NCBI GenBank assembly: GCA_013368375.1 | Contig: JAACJP010000056.1 | Span: forward strand, 1 to 64,000 | Length of the DNA: 64,000 nt | DNA from: Tricholomella constricta | Taxonomy: Eukaryota > Basidiomycota > Agaricomycetes > Agaricales > Lyophyllaceae | Direction of reading: 5' to 3' | Shown here: piece by piece, positions 10,655 through 21,345 of the stretch | Layout: every line of letters starts with the position of its first letter | Numbering within the stretch: the first letter of the stretch is position 1 | Notes under the pieces: generated by a model | What the model was told of the DNA's origin: nothing | Database searches by the model: none | Seen by the model: only the letters and a program-made list of their open reading frames with translations | Program-made: the position numbers and the translations under genes

Positions 10655-11545
10655 TGGATGGATGGATGGATATATTACTCGCAGCGGTGCGGTCCCAAAA
10701 AAGAACAAGCGGGGCCCGTTCTACATACACGACATCAAATGTATGCTACGGACATGAATAAACCAGAGCCGATGCGATATACGGAATCTCATGGATTAGT
10801 TTACCCATGCGACACTCCTCTGGAGGCGGACAAGAGCTCAGCATAATACCGAGAGACACAGAAGCATATTGTGTGGGAGTAAGCGGTAGTGAGCAGGAAA
10901 GGAAGGCAAAAGAGGATGATGATATAAAAACTGTGAAACGAGGCATCGTCATGGACGCCAAGTTGTTTTCGGAGTGCACCATGTTGTCGTTTCATAAAAC
11001 AGTGCAATGACTGGGGTGACTCGTTTGCGAGAGAGAGAATGAGGGCTTCACGCCAATGTAGGACTCGACAAATACACTTGATTATGTAGTAGGGATGCAC
11101 ATAGGGACCTCGTCGTAGATACCAAAAATTTGGTGGACATAAGCCGCAAACGGCTTTAAAGTGTCGGTGTGATTGACGAGAAAGTCAACGAACTGTGTAG
11201 CAGGGGCAGAGAGAAAGAGGATGCATAAGCGAGGATTATGATGAAATAGGGTGTCGAGGAATTGGTCACGGGCAGATAGGAGCCGGTCATTCGAGCGACA
11301 CCCGAACAAAGCGTGGACTTCGTCCTCAATAGCGAGGTGACAGAATCGACATAAGCGATGCTGCCGCTCGATGCGACCCCGAGAAAAACGGCGACGGCGT
11401 AGCTGTTCGACAGCCAACGGATGGTCGGACAGGAGCAGGCGCGTAAGGGCATGCCGATGTTTGGGGTCAGGTATTTTGAGGTATGGTTGCATGCGACGCC
11501 GAGTGACATCATGACCACGGCATCTGGAAACATGTTTTTCTTTCA
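10655..11545 (-). mobile_element. 5'-truncated LINE (non-LTR) 3' end
   Basis: This holds the C-terminal coding end (11535-11082) and about 400 bp of 3' sequence of a LINE, ending in a (GGAT)n run at 10655-10671, which is (ATCC)n on the element strand. A plus-strand relative lies at 29860-31151. The two share the protein end, the 3' region (for example GGGCCCGTTCTACATACA against the complement near 31075) and the tetranucleotide tail. 5' truncation at about 11545 is typical of target-primed reverse transcription. Confidence 0.8.
11082..11535 (-). pseudogene. LINE ORF C-terminus with CCHC-type zinc-binding end
   Basis: The frame reads through RGHDVTRRRMQPYLKIPDP and CRFCHLAIEDEVHALFGC, a C-x2-C...H-x4-C motif of the kind found after the RT domain of fungal LINEs. 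It ends at a natural stop (TAG at 11082). It is strongly similar over its whole length to the frame ending at 30757. No RT catalytic region is present, so it cannot work alone. Confidence 0.75.
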
Positions 11546-11563
11546 TAGAGGTCGTCTGTTTCA

Positions 11564-12255
11564 CACTTTTGAAATTTCGCCTCGAACCTTAAATACTAAA
11601 AAGGCAATTATTTATATTTAGATCAGTGTCCTAAATGGGAGCCACGCGCCCTCGCAAATGGCGGGCGTCACGTCACAGCGCTTTCACCATTCGACGTCCA
11701 TCATGCCTCTTCAACCCGCCGTTTTCGAAGGCACCAGAAAGGCGAGTTCGGAACACAGCGACGACGAGGATGGAGATTACGTGTCAATCACTTCCCTTAG
11801 TAACCTTGCCATCAACCACTCTTCCCTGTTGTCGACCCCGCCCATATCAATTCCCATTTTTCTCTTTCCTAACCTGCAACCCGCCTATGGAGATTTGGTA
11901 CTGAATAAGTGAAATACGATATGTGATGGTCATCTAATAATCTGTAAGAATTTTTGTCACTGTATTGCATCTCAAGAAGTCCAAGGCTCAAGGCACTCTG
12001 TTCATATCATGACATTTAGTTGTTTGCTCATGGAACAATACATCTATGTAAAGGAATACTCTAAGTAAATTTTTCTCGGTATACTTATGAAAATGGAAAT
12101 GGAAATGGAAATGACATTGCAATCGGGACTTCGAGAGCTGAGCACACATATGGGCAAGCCAAATGCGCCGCGGCGCACCCGCCTTTGTTGTGGCTTGTCT
12201 GTCACTTGTCAAGCTCGTTGCCTTTTTTAGATTTAAGGTTCGAGGCGAAAAGTGA
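11564..12255. mobile_element. 692-bp element with terminal inverted repeats (MITE-like)
   Basis: Left end 11564-11606 (CACTTTT, then CGCCTCGAACCTTAAAT-CTAAAAAGGCAA) is repeated inverted at 12219-12255. The left copy has 7 extra bases (GAAATTT) after CACTTTT. Inside there is no transposase; an 84-codon frame (11661-11912) of unknown kind is the longest. No clear target duplication was found. Its left end lies close to the truncated 5' end of the LINE fragment. Confidence 0.6.
12089..12113. repeat. Short AAATGG microsatellite
   Basis: About four copies of AAATGG in tandem, inside the inverted-repeat element. Confidence 0.8.
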
Positions 12256-12713
12256 GCAACTTCCGTTTCAGTAGCGTGAGACCTGCTTACATAGCCTATT
12301 GTAGGGACCACTGTTCTCGGTCGTGCCAAGTAGTCAAGGCTTCCTCTGTAGGCCTTCATAATGGACTGCCCTCGCGTAGCACCTGGTTCCTCCCGTGGAG
12401 TCAGATAGCACCGTTATACTACGGAGGACGAAGCACCTACTAGCACAACTGTATGTCCTCGCTGTATTTTATCATCAACTCTAACTACAACCACAATGAC
12501 CAGTATACAACTCACGCGCCAATGCACGGAACAAAAATCGCCGACTGGATGCCGTACACACCTCTCCCACCATGTTCATTGAACAGTCGAATGGATTGGC
12601 TTCGAAGGCTCAGCATCTTGTAGCCAATATGCACGAAGATCTGCCCGGTGGAACATTGGCAGCACGAGATGTTCGAAAATAAGTCGACCCTCTCTTGTAG
12701 CCATTAGCATGTT
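12256..12713. other. Unassigned intergenic stretch
   Basis: No gene-like frame or repeat was recognised here, apart from the edge of the inverted-repeat element. Confidence 0.4.
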
Positions 12714-12727
12714 TTGATGAAAATTAG

Positions 12728-13797
12728 ATGGACTTTCATACCGCTTTCACCCCCGAGATCACCACGCTCGAACTCCCTCACTCAGCTTGTGGCAACAACA
12801 GTTACTTCGACGAGTCTTCGCTTACAAAGCCCTCTCTCTACGAAGAGGCCTATATTGCACAGTCAGGCTATGATGGACTTTTTGAGCAGTACCCGGCGTT
12901 TAAGGAGTGGTGTGCGAGAAATCCTGCCACCCAACACTCTGGCTCCAATGCGACCTCAAGATCAAATTCGCCTGCAGCCCACGATCCTGGCTTTGATGTT
13001 ATCTCGACATCACCTTCACCCGTCGCTGATCAAGACGTCTACAACCACGCCTGCTCGTTGTCGCCGCCTACGATTTCAAGGATCCCGCCTCCCTGACAAA
13101 GGCCACATCTGCAACTGTCAACGAGATTTGCGAGCAGAACCGCAAGACTGTAGATGAAATACTGGGATCCTTCTGGAACTCGGTAAGCCATCTAACTTGC
13201 CTTGTGTCTTCGGAAACGAACTAAAAATATCAGAACCCACGAAGTGAAACTCCCTCCATCGAAAACTGGCCACGACATTATTTCGCAGATGTTCAATAAG
13301 TGTTGGTTTGGTAAAGCGATCCACCGCCGGCCTCAATGGTTCTCGAAACAAACTAAGGTGCCCCTGGAGACCATTGCCTTCATCCTCACTGCGGTGCGCT
13401 TTTATATATATATTAATCCAAGCTTTTCTATAATTGCTCTCCAGGTTGAATGTGCTATCAATGAATGGAAAACGGGCCGCCATGTAGTTGTCAAATTCGA
13501 GGGAGCCAAACACTGACGAGTTTATCAGCGTCACCTCACCTTCCTCAAATCCTGGGAGACGTTCTCGGCCCAAGAAAGTTCAGGAAGATCTACTTTCCAA
13601 TGCCCGGTACGTGCTCCTGTCTTGATCTCAAAACACACATAGCAGGCTCTTACATGTCGTGTAGGGAGTGCTCGTTGGCATACGATGATGACGACTCGAA
13701 TGATGATGAAGATACCCCACATGATGGAACCGAAGCCATGCTTGCTCTTTTCAAGGCCAATCAGTCTGTTTCCCGTATTAATCCTGTGGCAGAGTAA
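12728..13797 (+). pseudogene. Broken gene with DUF6532-like C-terminal end
   Basis: An ATG at 12728 opens a 120-codon acidic, Ser-rich frame. Coding-like sequence then continues in other frames: 13069-13180 (KATSATVNEICEQNRKTV), 13290-13395 and 13445-13513 (VPLETIAFILTAVECAINEW), and 13515-13797 (acidic tail ending ...INPVAE). GT-AG introns can be drawn at about 13396-13444 and 13607-13664, but phases fail at two joins, so at least two frameshifts are needed. The I-A-F-I-L-T-A-V-E-C-A-I-N-E-W patch closely matches the DUF6532-like protein at 31950-34009 (ALILTTIECSIDEWTTG). Family membership is inferred from that patch only. Confidence 0.45.
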
Positions 13798-14501
13798 TTT
13801 TTCGTGTTGTGTCTAGATCAACTAGTAGTATTCCATCTTTCGAAGTGAATATACCCAATAATTATTATCTAACCAGAATTTGTACCTAATCTGGCTGGCA
13901 TCGCTGAGCCCGCGTCGTTGCACATAATCACCTATAGGGCTTTTTGACTATGGTCCTACAGCCCTCTGGAAAGTCTCATAGCAATGACCCACTACAGCGC
14001 ACTTGATAGAGGGGGTACGTGCCTCTGTGACTACACGACTACACGTCCCTCCCACATGCTACCGAGCCAGTGCCATTTTCCAGATGGGGCGCGAAAGACA
14101 AGCTTTGTGGAGTTGTCCCATAGGGCAGGGACGTCCGTGCAGAGCTTTCGATCATATTCAACATCATGATCAACCGGCAAATTCAGTCATCAACGCAGGT
14201 GAAGAACAAATACACTAAAAGGATCTGTCCTTGCTTGTTTTCTATTTTACAGTGTGGCAATCGATATGCACAAGCCATGAACCCCAAAACGCAATGCCGG
14301 GATAGAGAAATTCGTAAACAGGTAGTATGGAATGATAGGAAGGATAGTCGAGGGAATATAATTTTAGAAGAGCAAAGATGAAATGGAAGAGGGGAATGGG
14401 TATGATTGTTAGATTCAAGTACGCATACCCCACTTGTAGGAATGATAGAACTACATACAACGAGAGCGCCGTACATTCATGGTTACGACGGAGAAGTGCT
14501 C
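13798..14501. other. Intergenic, no gene recognised
   Basis: Only short overlapping open frames on both strands. Nothing resembles a known gene, RNA or repeat. It separates the repeat island from the MIF2 3' end. Confidence 0.5.
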
Positions 14502-16540
14502 TCACCGAGTCGATGCCGCTCTCTTGGGAGCGGGAGCCTTGGACATAGCGCGCCCTTCAGCCTGTGCAGCCGCCGCCGCACTCAACGCACGTGCTGGTGC
14601 TGTCTTCCTCGCGTCAATGGACGAATGCCTGTGCGGAGCGATGTGACTCCCCCCAGCTTCTAATTCCGACTCGGCAACTTTTTTGCCTTGTGCGAAGAAA
14701 AGCTTCGCGTCGCGCTCGGAGATGTTCTCGATGAAATAGGCATTTCCTGGAAAAGAAGAGTTTAGCATTACTAGCGGATTTGTATGAGATGAACATACCG
14801 CGTGGTACCATAAACATGGCGCCTGTGGCGAGAACGAGACTTGTGTTGTGAACTTTCAGGTTGATGGCACCCTCAATGACATAAAAGATCTAAACTTGAA
14901 ATGAGCGTCCTAGTGTAACCAGCTTACGAAGGTGGGACGTACGTATGTATTATCCTTCGACCGTTTCGTCTGCTTTCTTTCGCCGGGGGGAATGACGAGA
15001 ACACCCGCGGCAATGAAACCGGCGTCCCCAAACACCCTCTGATACTTCCATTTGTTTGGGTCGACTTGTTCGGGCTCCAGCATCTTCCAAGTATACGCGA
15101 TACCTACAAACAATCAGCATTGAATGGTAGATGACTAGGGCGAAAGACCCACGTCTTTGTACCTGCTCCTCGGTCTCGTAATCCATCACCACGCAGTGAG
15201 GTTTCGTCTCATCGTCCCAGCCCTCTTCTGGATTCTCTACCGGAACGACTTTGTAATGCACGTCCTCTGCGACCTTGCTCTTGCTTCTCGCTCTAGATCG
15301 TTTCCGCTTGCCTAGAGGTTCTGGTTCGTCTTTCGGTATCCGCACGATCTCGCGAATGGGCGGTACGAGGACAAGTCCACTTCCAGCGCGTTGGCTTCGT
15401 CCGTAAACAAGCTTCTCTCCCCTCCACCATTCGAGTGGCTTGTAATGCTCCCGTGCACTCTTGCGGACGCCCTCTCGATACACTGATTAATTAAAAAAGA
15501 AATAAGACAGAAGCTAAGAGAACGAGGAACGTCAACTATACCGCGATTTTCCTTCTTCGATTTACTACTTCGACCATGAGGCCTCTGTAGTTCCTCAGCA
15601 AACTTGGCCTTCTTCGTTCTTCGCGGTGAAAGCTCGGTGTGATGCTCCTCTGGACCCCCATCGTCGTCCGAGTAATGTTGTTCCTCCTCCAGTTCTTGTG
15701 CTATCTCATCTTCGATCTCGGATTCAGGCTCTTCTGCAACGTCTGAGAGCGGTGCGCGTCCTTTGCCTTTGTCCCGCCTCGCAGTCAGTGGCTCCTCCTC
15801 CTCTTCCGGCTCTTCATCATCTGGCACTCCATTATGGCCAGCCTCCGGTCCACTGTCATCGTCATCCTGATCCATGGCCATGAAACTGGTCCCTTGAGGC
15901 GAATCGTGCTCACCAGAGCCACTAGCCTGGTCGCCATGATAGCCAGAGTGGTTGTGGTCAGCATGATCGTCCTCCTCCAAATCGTCCTCGACATCCTGCG
16001 CGCGAAATGAGTTGGAAAGCCTCGAAGGACCTGGACCCGAGATATAGCCCGTTGATTTGCGCGCGGAGCCTCGTGATCGCGGTGAGGGGATTTGGTCGAA
16101 ATCGATATCGGATGTACGCGTAACAGGGCGCGTAGACACGCCATTGCGGGCCGAGGTAGGCGTCACTGGCTGGCGCGAGTTCGCGAAATACTGCATTGGA
16201 CCTTGAACGTCATGTGGTCAGTCCGAGACATCAGAGCAGTTGGAGATGCATGCGTACTGTCGTCGAGCTCCATCGACATTTCACCATACTCGTCAAACTC
16301 CTCCTCAGGGATAGGGATTGACTTCTTCTTTCTTCCCTTCGGTTTGAATGGCGTCCGCTTGTCCGCCTGCTGGATGAGCTCCTCGAACGGTTCGAAACCG
16401 TCCGACTTGCGCTCGATATGCTGTACCACGATTCCCGTCTTCTTCCCGACTTCCGGGTTGTCGCCTCTGTATGGGATGTGGGCCTTCTGGGGCCCGCGAC
16501 GTGCAGCGCCGAGACTGCTCTTGCGCGCGGAGGAGGGCAT
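14502..16540 (-). CDS. MIF2: Inner kinetochore protein CENP-C/Mif2
   Basis: CENP-C binds the CENP-A nucleosome and recruits the kinetochore scaffold. Six exons fit in frame: 16540-16258, 16201-15542, 15482-15153, 15103-14943, 14889-14799, 14746-14502 (589 residues; yeast Mif2 has 549). Residues 1-94 hold the N-terminal region (TGIVVQHIERKSDGFEPFEE), as in Mif2. Residues 110-310 are acidic and disordered. The CENP-C motif spans about 317-340 (EGVRKSAREHYKPLEWWRGE). The cupin dimerisation domain follows at about 430-540 (NTYIFYVIEGAINLKV, MFMVPRGNAYFIE). The tail is Ala-rich and basic. The start is the ATG just before SSARKSS. It is transcribed divergently from MTU1. Identification is firm; exact exon ends are hand-made but all phases agree. 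Confidence 0.95.
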
Positions 16541-16618
16541 GGTCGCGGACAATGTCCACGCTCGTGGGAACCTAAACATAAGAATACGCGCTTGGTCGTG
16601 TTTGTTCCAATTCCATTT
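16541..16618. promoter_or_regulatory. 78-bp shared intergenic region of MIF2 and MTU1
   Basis: The two ATGs face away from each other with only 78 bp between, so 5' UTRs and promoters of the kinetochore gene and the mitochondrial tRNA-modifying gene must share or overlap this stretch. No TATA box is evident. Confidence 0.7.
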
Positions 16619-18295
16619 ATGGCCACCCCGCTCGCTCGACGCGCTCTTGCTCGATATATTCGACGATTGCCTGTGCGCACTTACACGACCCATGTAGGAC
16701 ATACAGAACCCAGGAAAGGAGATAGAGGTTTGTTGGACCTTGTTCTCTGTGAACGCCGTCGCCTACTACATCACAGTGTTCGTTGGGATGTCTGGAGGGG
16801 TGGATTCGTCGGTAACAGCAAAACTGCTTGCGGACAAGGTTGGAATTGCAGCTCTTTCTGCTGAAATATATCTAATAAATCCCTAGGACTACGATCTATC
16901 TGCTGTATTTATGAGAAATTGGGACACGCGAGACGAGTCCGCCTCGGACAAAGGTTGTGAATGGGAGAAGGATTGGGAAGACGTTCAACAAGTATGCAAG
17001 GCCTTGGATATACCTTGTGAAATGGTACGCGTCTCACTCAAAAGCAGTTTAAATCAAGTCGACGAGTGCAATAGATCGATCTATCTCAAGAATACTGGAA
17101 CAGAGTATTCCAACCTTCTCTGCACTCCTGGGAGGACGGCATAACACCAAACCCGGATGTCTTGTGCAACAGGTGCTTAATCTGTTTGTTTCTAAGTCTC
17201 AATCTCATACTGGATTAGAGAGATCAAATTCGGCGCTTTGCTTGAGCATTTACCGATGGCTTCCTCGAGTTCAAGCAAGACCTGGTTCGCAACCGGTACT
17301 CGTTATTGTTTCTCGGGCAACGGATCATTACTGATGAATTGTCAGGCCACTACGCGCGGAAAACATGGACATTGCCAACGTCTGAATCACCACCTCGTGC
17401 TAAACTACTTCGCCCAGTCGATCTCATAAAGGACCAAACCTACTTTCTCGCCTCCATGACCGAACAAAGCCTCAACTGCGCCCTTTTTCCCCTTGGAGAC
17501 CTGAACAAATCAGAAGTCCGTGAAATCGCCAAGAAAGCTGGACTTGCCACCGCTGAGCGGAAAGAAAGCATGGGCGTTTGCTTCGTCGGCAAGAAGTCGA
17601 AATTTGGCGACTTTATATGTACGTCCGATTCAAACCTCTTCTTTTGTTTCAAGTATCAACTCAATATATATGCATGATATTGGTCGACTGCAGCGTCATA
17701 CATTCCTCCGAACCCCGGTCCAATAATAGATCTTTCGACAGGAGACACCGTTGCACAACACAAGGGGCTGTGGACCTATACCATCGGCCAGGGTGCGAAA
17801 CTTCCGGGCATGCGTCAGCGTGCGTTCGTCGTGAAGAAGGATTCCGGCCTGAACGCCATCTACATTGCTTTTGGCTCGTGAGTCCCCTAACTTCCGTTCA
17901 ATGAAATCTACATACCGGTTCTTACGCGCTGCAGACATAATCCACTTCTACTCAGCCGTTCCGTCATCGTTTCCGACTTCTCCTGGATATGGAAGGATTC
18001 ACCACCAAATCACCTCAAGACGGAGGACGGCTATGGAGCCGAGGTGAAGATACGCCATCGAATGGACTCTACAACATGCACCGTTCATAGGTTCGTGTGT
18101 CAAATCACAAGGTTTCATCTGATTCAACCCGATTTTTTACTCGTTACTAGTTCGGATTCGGACCATGACTTAAAAATCACATTGGGTAATCCAGAAGTCG
18201 GGGTCGCACCCGGGCAGGTCGCTGTAGTGTACGACAGAGAGGAGGGCCGGGTCCTTGGCTGCGGAACCATCGTGGACACCATTTCCTTGGAATGA
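16619..18295 (+). CDS. MTU1: Mitochondrial tRNA-specific 2-thiouridylase
   Basis: The MnmA/TRMU family makes the 2-thio group of wobble uridine in tRNA Lys, Glu and Gln, here in mitochondria. Nine exons: 16619-16727, 16777-16838, 16887-17024, 17075-17172, 17219-17295, 17346-17618, 17694-17877, 17935-18090, 18151-18295; total 413 residues (human 421, yeast 417). The N-terminus is Arg-rich without acids (MATPLARRALARYIRRLP), a likely mitochondrial presequence. The PP-loop SGGVDSS follows at about 42-48. Next are the first catalytic Cys in NPDVLCNREIKFG, the ATGHYAR motif, KDQTYFL, and the second catalytic Cys in SMGVCFVG. The C-terminal beta-barrel ends in GCGTIVDTISLE. All introns are 45-75 bp and all phases agree. 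It looks intact. Confidence 0.95.
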
Positions 18296-18299
18296 CACT

Positions 18300-19583
18300 T
18301 TCGCGCACCATCCGTTTTCCTCTCTCTCTCTGAAACGGACGCAAACACGCCGGAATACAATGACATTTCCATCGTTCCCTCCTGTGGTCCGTGGAACACC
18401 ACACTATCTTGGTTTGCAGGAGAGTCTTTCAGGTAGACGAAAGGAAGCCAAGTGACAATATCAGATCAACCCCAAAGGCCAGCTGCACCGACTGCTACTC
18501 TGAGGTGCGGCGACATTTTCTTTTGAACAAGTTCCAGTTTTCGTCGTTTTCCAAGCAGAGCGATCCCAGTCAAAGTGAATTGTCTGAAGATGTGCTTAAG
18601 TAGGATGTTCTGCGCGTGGTCTAGGAGTTTCAATGAATGAGCATCTGGTCTCCTGTTGAGTTTGCGAAAGGGGACCGTGATGGAGTGATCTCTAGGTTCG
18701 TATGTAGAGAAACGAGGCTACTCTGATGGGTTATCGCACGGAATGGTCTTGGGCGCTCGCCATCCAAGTAGGCAGGAAAGCGAGAGGTGTTTCCATTTGC
18801 GTATCATAGCGGGGAGATGGTAATCGTGTCAGCGTGTCTTTCAATTCATTGACCATCTGCACAGTGCAGATTCTAGAAGCACATGGATCTTCAGTGATGG
18901 CTTCATGGCGTTCAGATCCAAAATAGTATATTAGCATAAGTCAGGGACTATGAGTATTCAGACGGAACGACAAGCTGCAATGTAACATCACCGGCGGCAC
19001 TGAGATAATGAAATCTGCCCTGCCAATGATTGATCGAAAAGTCGTCATATATGATGAATGCCTCATACCTGGCTTACTTCACCGCTCAGAAAACCACTTT
19101 GATTCCTGCCTGAACCCCTCTGCCGCTAGAATCTCCTTTACCTGCTGCAGCTTCTCGGGAGGGGGAATCAATTTATTGATGGGGCCGCGAGTAGACGCTG
19201 TCAGAGCAAGGACGACATGTTCGAGTCCGTCGCGGTCGATTCCAACTACGATCATGAGGTTGGGGAAGAGAGGCATAACAAGCCTTCGAATGTGACGGTT
19301 TACGGCGTTCGTCTGTCTAAGAAGTGCAACCTCACGTTCCCTGCCGGTGAGAGTAGAGTCTATAGGAGCGACGACCTGGCCACATTCATACGAGCCCTCC
19401 TCGTCGAGTGGGAAGCCGTAGTATAAAGTCCCCAGGGCGGCGAGAGCTTTCCTGACAGAGATGCGTTCTTCTGTCCATTGCTTGTTAACAATGTAACTTA
19501 GCAAACGTATGGTTGCATACGTACCAGGCATCTTTGGATATACCGAGATAGAAAGGTGGTGCGTGCTGATTTGTGTTCAGGTG
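18300..19583. repeat. Tandem segmental duplication, unit 1
   Basis: Unit 1 aligns in order with 19613-20795. Matches include GAAACGGACGCAAACACGCC (18336) with its copy at 19641, GAGCATCTGGTCTC (18638 and 19819), and AACACCGGCGGCACTGAGA-type sequence (about 18985 and 20200). It continues through the small gene. Unit 1 carries about 125 bp extra in its first half. It starts immediately after the MTU1 stop codon. Confidence 0.85.
19079..19531 (-). CDS. Unknown small protein, tandem copy A
   Basis: The 150-residue frame has an ATG at 19531. I do not recognise the family. It is about 80% similar by eye to copy B at 20295-20792, and synonymous-looking differences dominate, so both may have been under selection. 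Shared blocks: NKQWTEE-ISVR-ALAALGT, YYGFPLDEEGSYECGQV, APIDSTLTGREREVALLRQ, GIDRDGL-HVVLALTASTR and PPPEKLQQVKEILAAEGF. The two copies differ in the first 20 codons, and a GTACG...AACAAG segment there may be an intron, so the true N-terminus is uncertain and an upstream exon is possible. No signal peptide or membrane segment. Confidence 0.5.
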   Translation of the reverse strand: MPGTYATIRLLSYIVNKQWTEERISVRKALAALGTLYYGFPLDEEGSYECGQVVAPIDSTLTGREREVALLRQTNAVNRHIRRLVMPLFPNLMIVVGIDRDGLEHVVLALTASTRGPINKLIPPPEKLQQVKEILAAEGFRQESKWFSER

Positions 19584-19612
19584 AAAGACTCGCCCAATGC
19601 GCCACACGTGAT

Positions 19613-20795
19613 CAAGTGCGCGCCACCCATTTCCGTTTTTGAAACGGACACAAACACGCCGAAATACAACAACACCCCATTGCCTCCTGTAATTCGTGGT
19701 ATACCACACCATCTTGGTCTTCTGGATAGTCTTTCATATGGACGAGAGGAAGCGGAGTGACAGTATCAGATCAACACAAAAAAGGAACCGGATAATCGAA
19801 ATGGAAATCTTCTCGGCAGAGCATCTGGTCTCAGGCTGTTGAGTTTGCGAAAGGGGAGCCTGATGGATCGATTTTTGGGTGTTTATGTAGACCAACGAGG
19901 ATGGTCTAAGATGTAATCGCGCAGAATCTTGGGCGCTCGCCAACTGGTAAGTAGGCGAGCGGCGAAAGCGAGAGGTGTTTCTGTTTGCATGTCACGCCGG
20001 TGGGGAGATGCTAATAGGGATGATAAAAATCGTGTCAGCGTGTCTTTTAATTCATCTGCACAGTGCAGACTCTAGAAGCACATGGAACTTCTTCATGGCG
20101 TTCAGAGTACTTATATCAGGCAGCTTTGTCACAAATAGTATATTAGCATAAGTTAGAAACTATGAGTATTCAGACGGAACGACAAACTGCAATGTAACAA
20201 CACCGGCGGCACTGAGAGAATGAAATCTGCCCTGCCAATGATTGATCGGAAAGTCGTCATATATGATGGATGCCTCATACCTACCTGGCTTACTTCACCA
20301 CTCAGAAAACCACTTTGGTTCCTGCCTGAACCCCTCTGCCGCCAGAATCTCCTTTACCTGCTGCAGCTTCTCGGGAGGGGGCATGTATTTATCGAGGGGG
20401 CGAGTAGACGCTGTCAGAGCAAGGACGACATGTCCGAGTCCGTCGCGGTCGATTCCAACTACGACCATGACGTCGGGGAAGAGAGGCATAATAAGCCTTT
20501 GAATGTGACGGTTTACGACGCCCATCTGTCTAAGAAGTGCAACCTCACGTTCCCTGCCGGTGAGAGTAGAGTCTATAGGAGCGATGACCTGGCCACATTC
20601 ATACGAGCCCTCCTCGTCGAGTGGGAAGCCGTAGTAGAAAGTCCCCAGGGCGGCGAGAGCTGTCCTGACAGAAATGTGTTCCTCTGTCCATTGCTTGTTA
20701 ATAATGTTATTTAGATGCAAAAATCTGATTGCGTACCATCGGACATAGTTGGATTTACCGAGATAGAAAGGTGCGTGCTGAAATTCAACCATACT
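19613..20795. repeat. Tandem segmental duplication, unit 2
   Basis: Second copy of unit 1. Similarity stops about 20 bp before the left end of the Ty3 element (20817), so unit 2 probably ended there on its own and the retrotransposon landed next to it rather than splitting it. Confidence 0.85.
20295..20792 (-). CDS. Unknown small protein, tandem copy B
   Basis: The frame has an ATG at 20792 and 165 residues, and reads through the segment that is a possible intron in copy A. It shares all the blocks listed for copy A (for example YYGFPLDEEGSYECGQV and PPPEKLQQVKEILAAEGF). The start lies only 24 bp from the Ty3 insertion, so any upstream exon or promoter would have been displaced by about 9 kb. 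Function unknown. Confidence 0.5.
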   Translation of the reverse strand: MVEFQHAPFYLGKSNYVRWYAIRFLHLNNIINKQWTEEHISVRTALAALGTFYYGFPLDEEGSYECGQVIAPIDSTLTGREREVALLRQMGVVNRHIQRLIMPLFPDVMVVVGIDRDGLGHVVLALTASTRPLDKYMPPPEKLQQVKEILAAEGFRQEPKWFSEW

Positions 20796-20811
20796 GTAAG
20801 TTTGTACCTCT

Positions 20812-20816
20812 ACATG
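20812..20816. repeat. Target-site duplication ACATG (left)
   Basis: ACATG directly before the left LTR equals ACATG at 29792-29796 directly after the right LTR. A 5-bp duplication is normal for Ty3 integration. Confidence 0.9.
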
Positions 20817-21205
20817 TGTCGCGGATACGTGACCAGCCACCGGGCCAACTCCCGTACCTCCTCGACACGAAGACCTTCCCCATCCGTTCCAACATACATG
20901 CCTTTTACTTGGACACTTTGGTTTCAGTCGCTCCCGTTGTTCTCTCTTGTTAACCTAGACACATGATAGAACCACTCACTCCTTCTCGCTTGTTCCTTAC
21001 CTTTACTTACTACACTTCTTCCTTTTGTGACTTCTCGTGGCTTACTTATCATTACTCTCGTTTACCTATAAGTAGAGCCCTCAATTGTAGCAGCACGGTA
21101 GTGATACTCAAATCTATTGGTTTCAAACCCGTCATTTCTAGTGTCCTCTAAACTTTCCCAAACCCGTGTATCGAAACTCGACCCAACAGTCACACTTCCG
21201 CTACA
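20817..21205 (+). repeat. 5' LTR (389 bp)
   Basis: TG...CA ends; same length and sequence as the 3' LTR. A TATA-like TATAAGTAG at 21067 could be the promoter core. Confidence 0.95.
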
Positions 21206-21345
21206 TATTTTTGACGCTTCGTAAACCTCTCTCAAACCTTTACCCTCTACCCGCTTTCTCTCTCTCTCCTTCCCCTCTGCTTTAACTGGATCCCCCCGGT
21301 CTGATCAACCTGGAATTCCCCGATAGGCAACAACCCGTTAGAACC

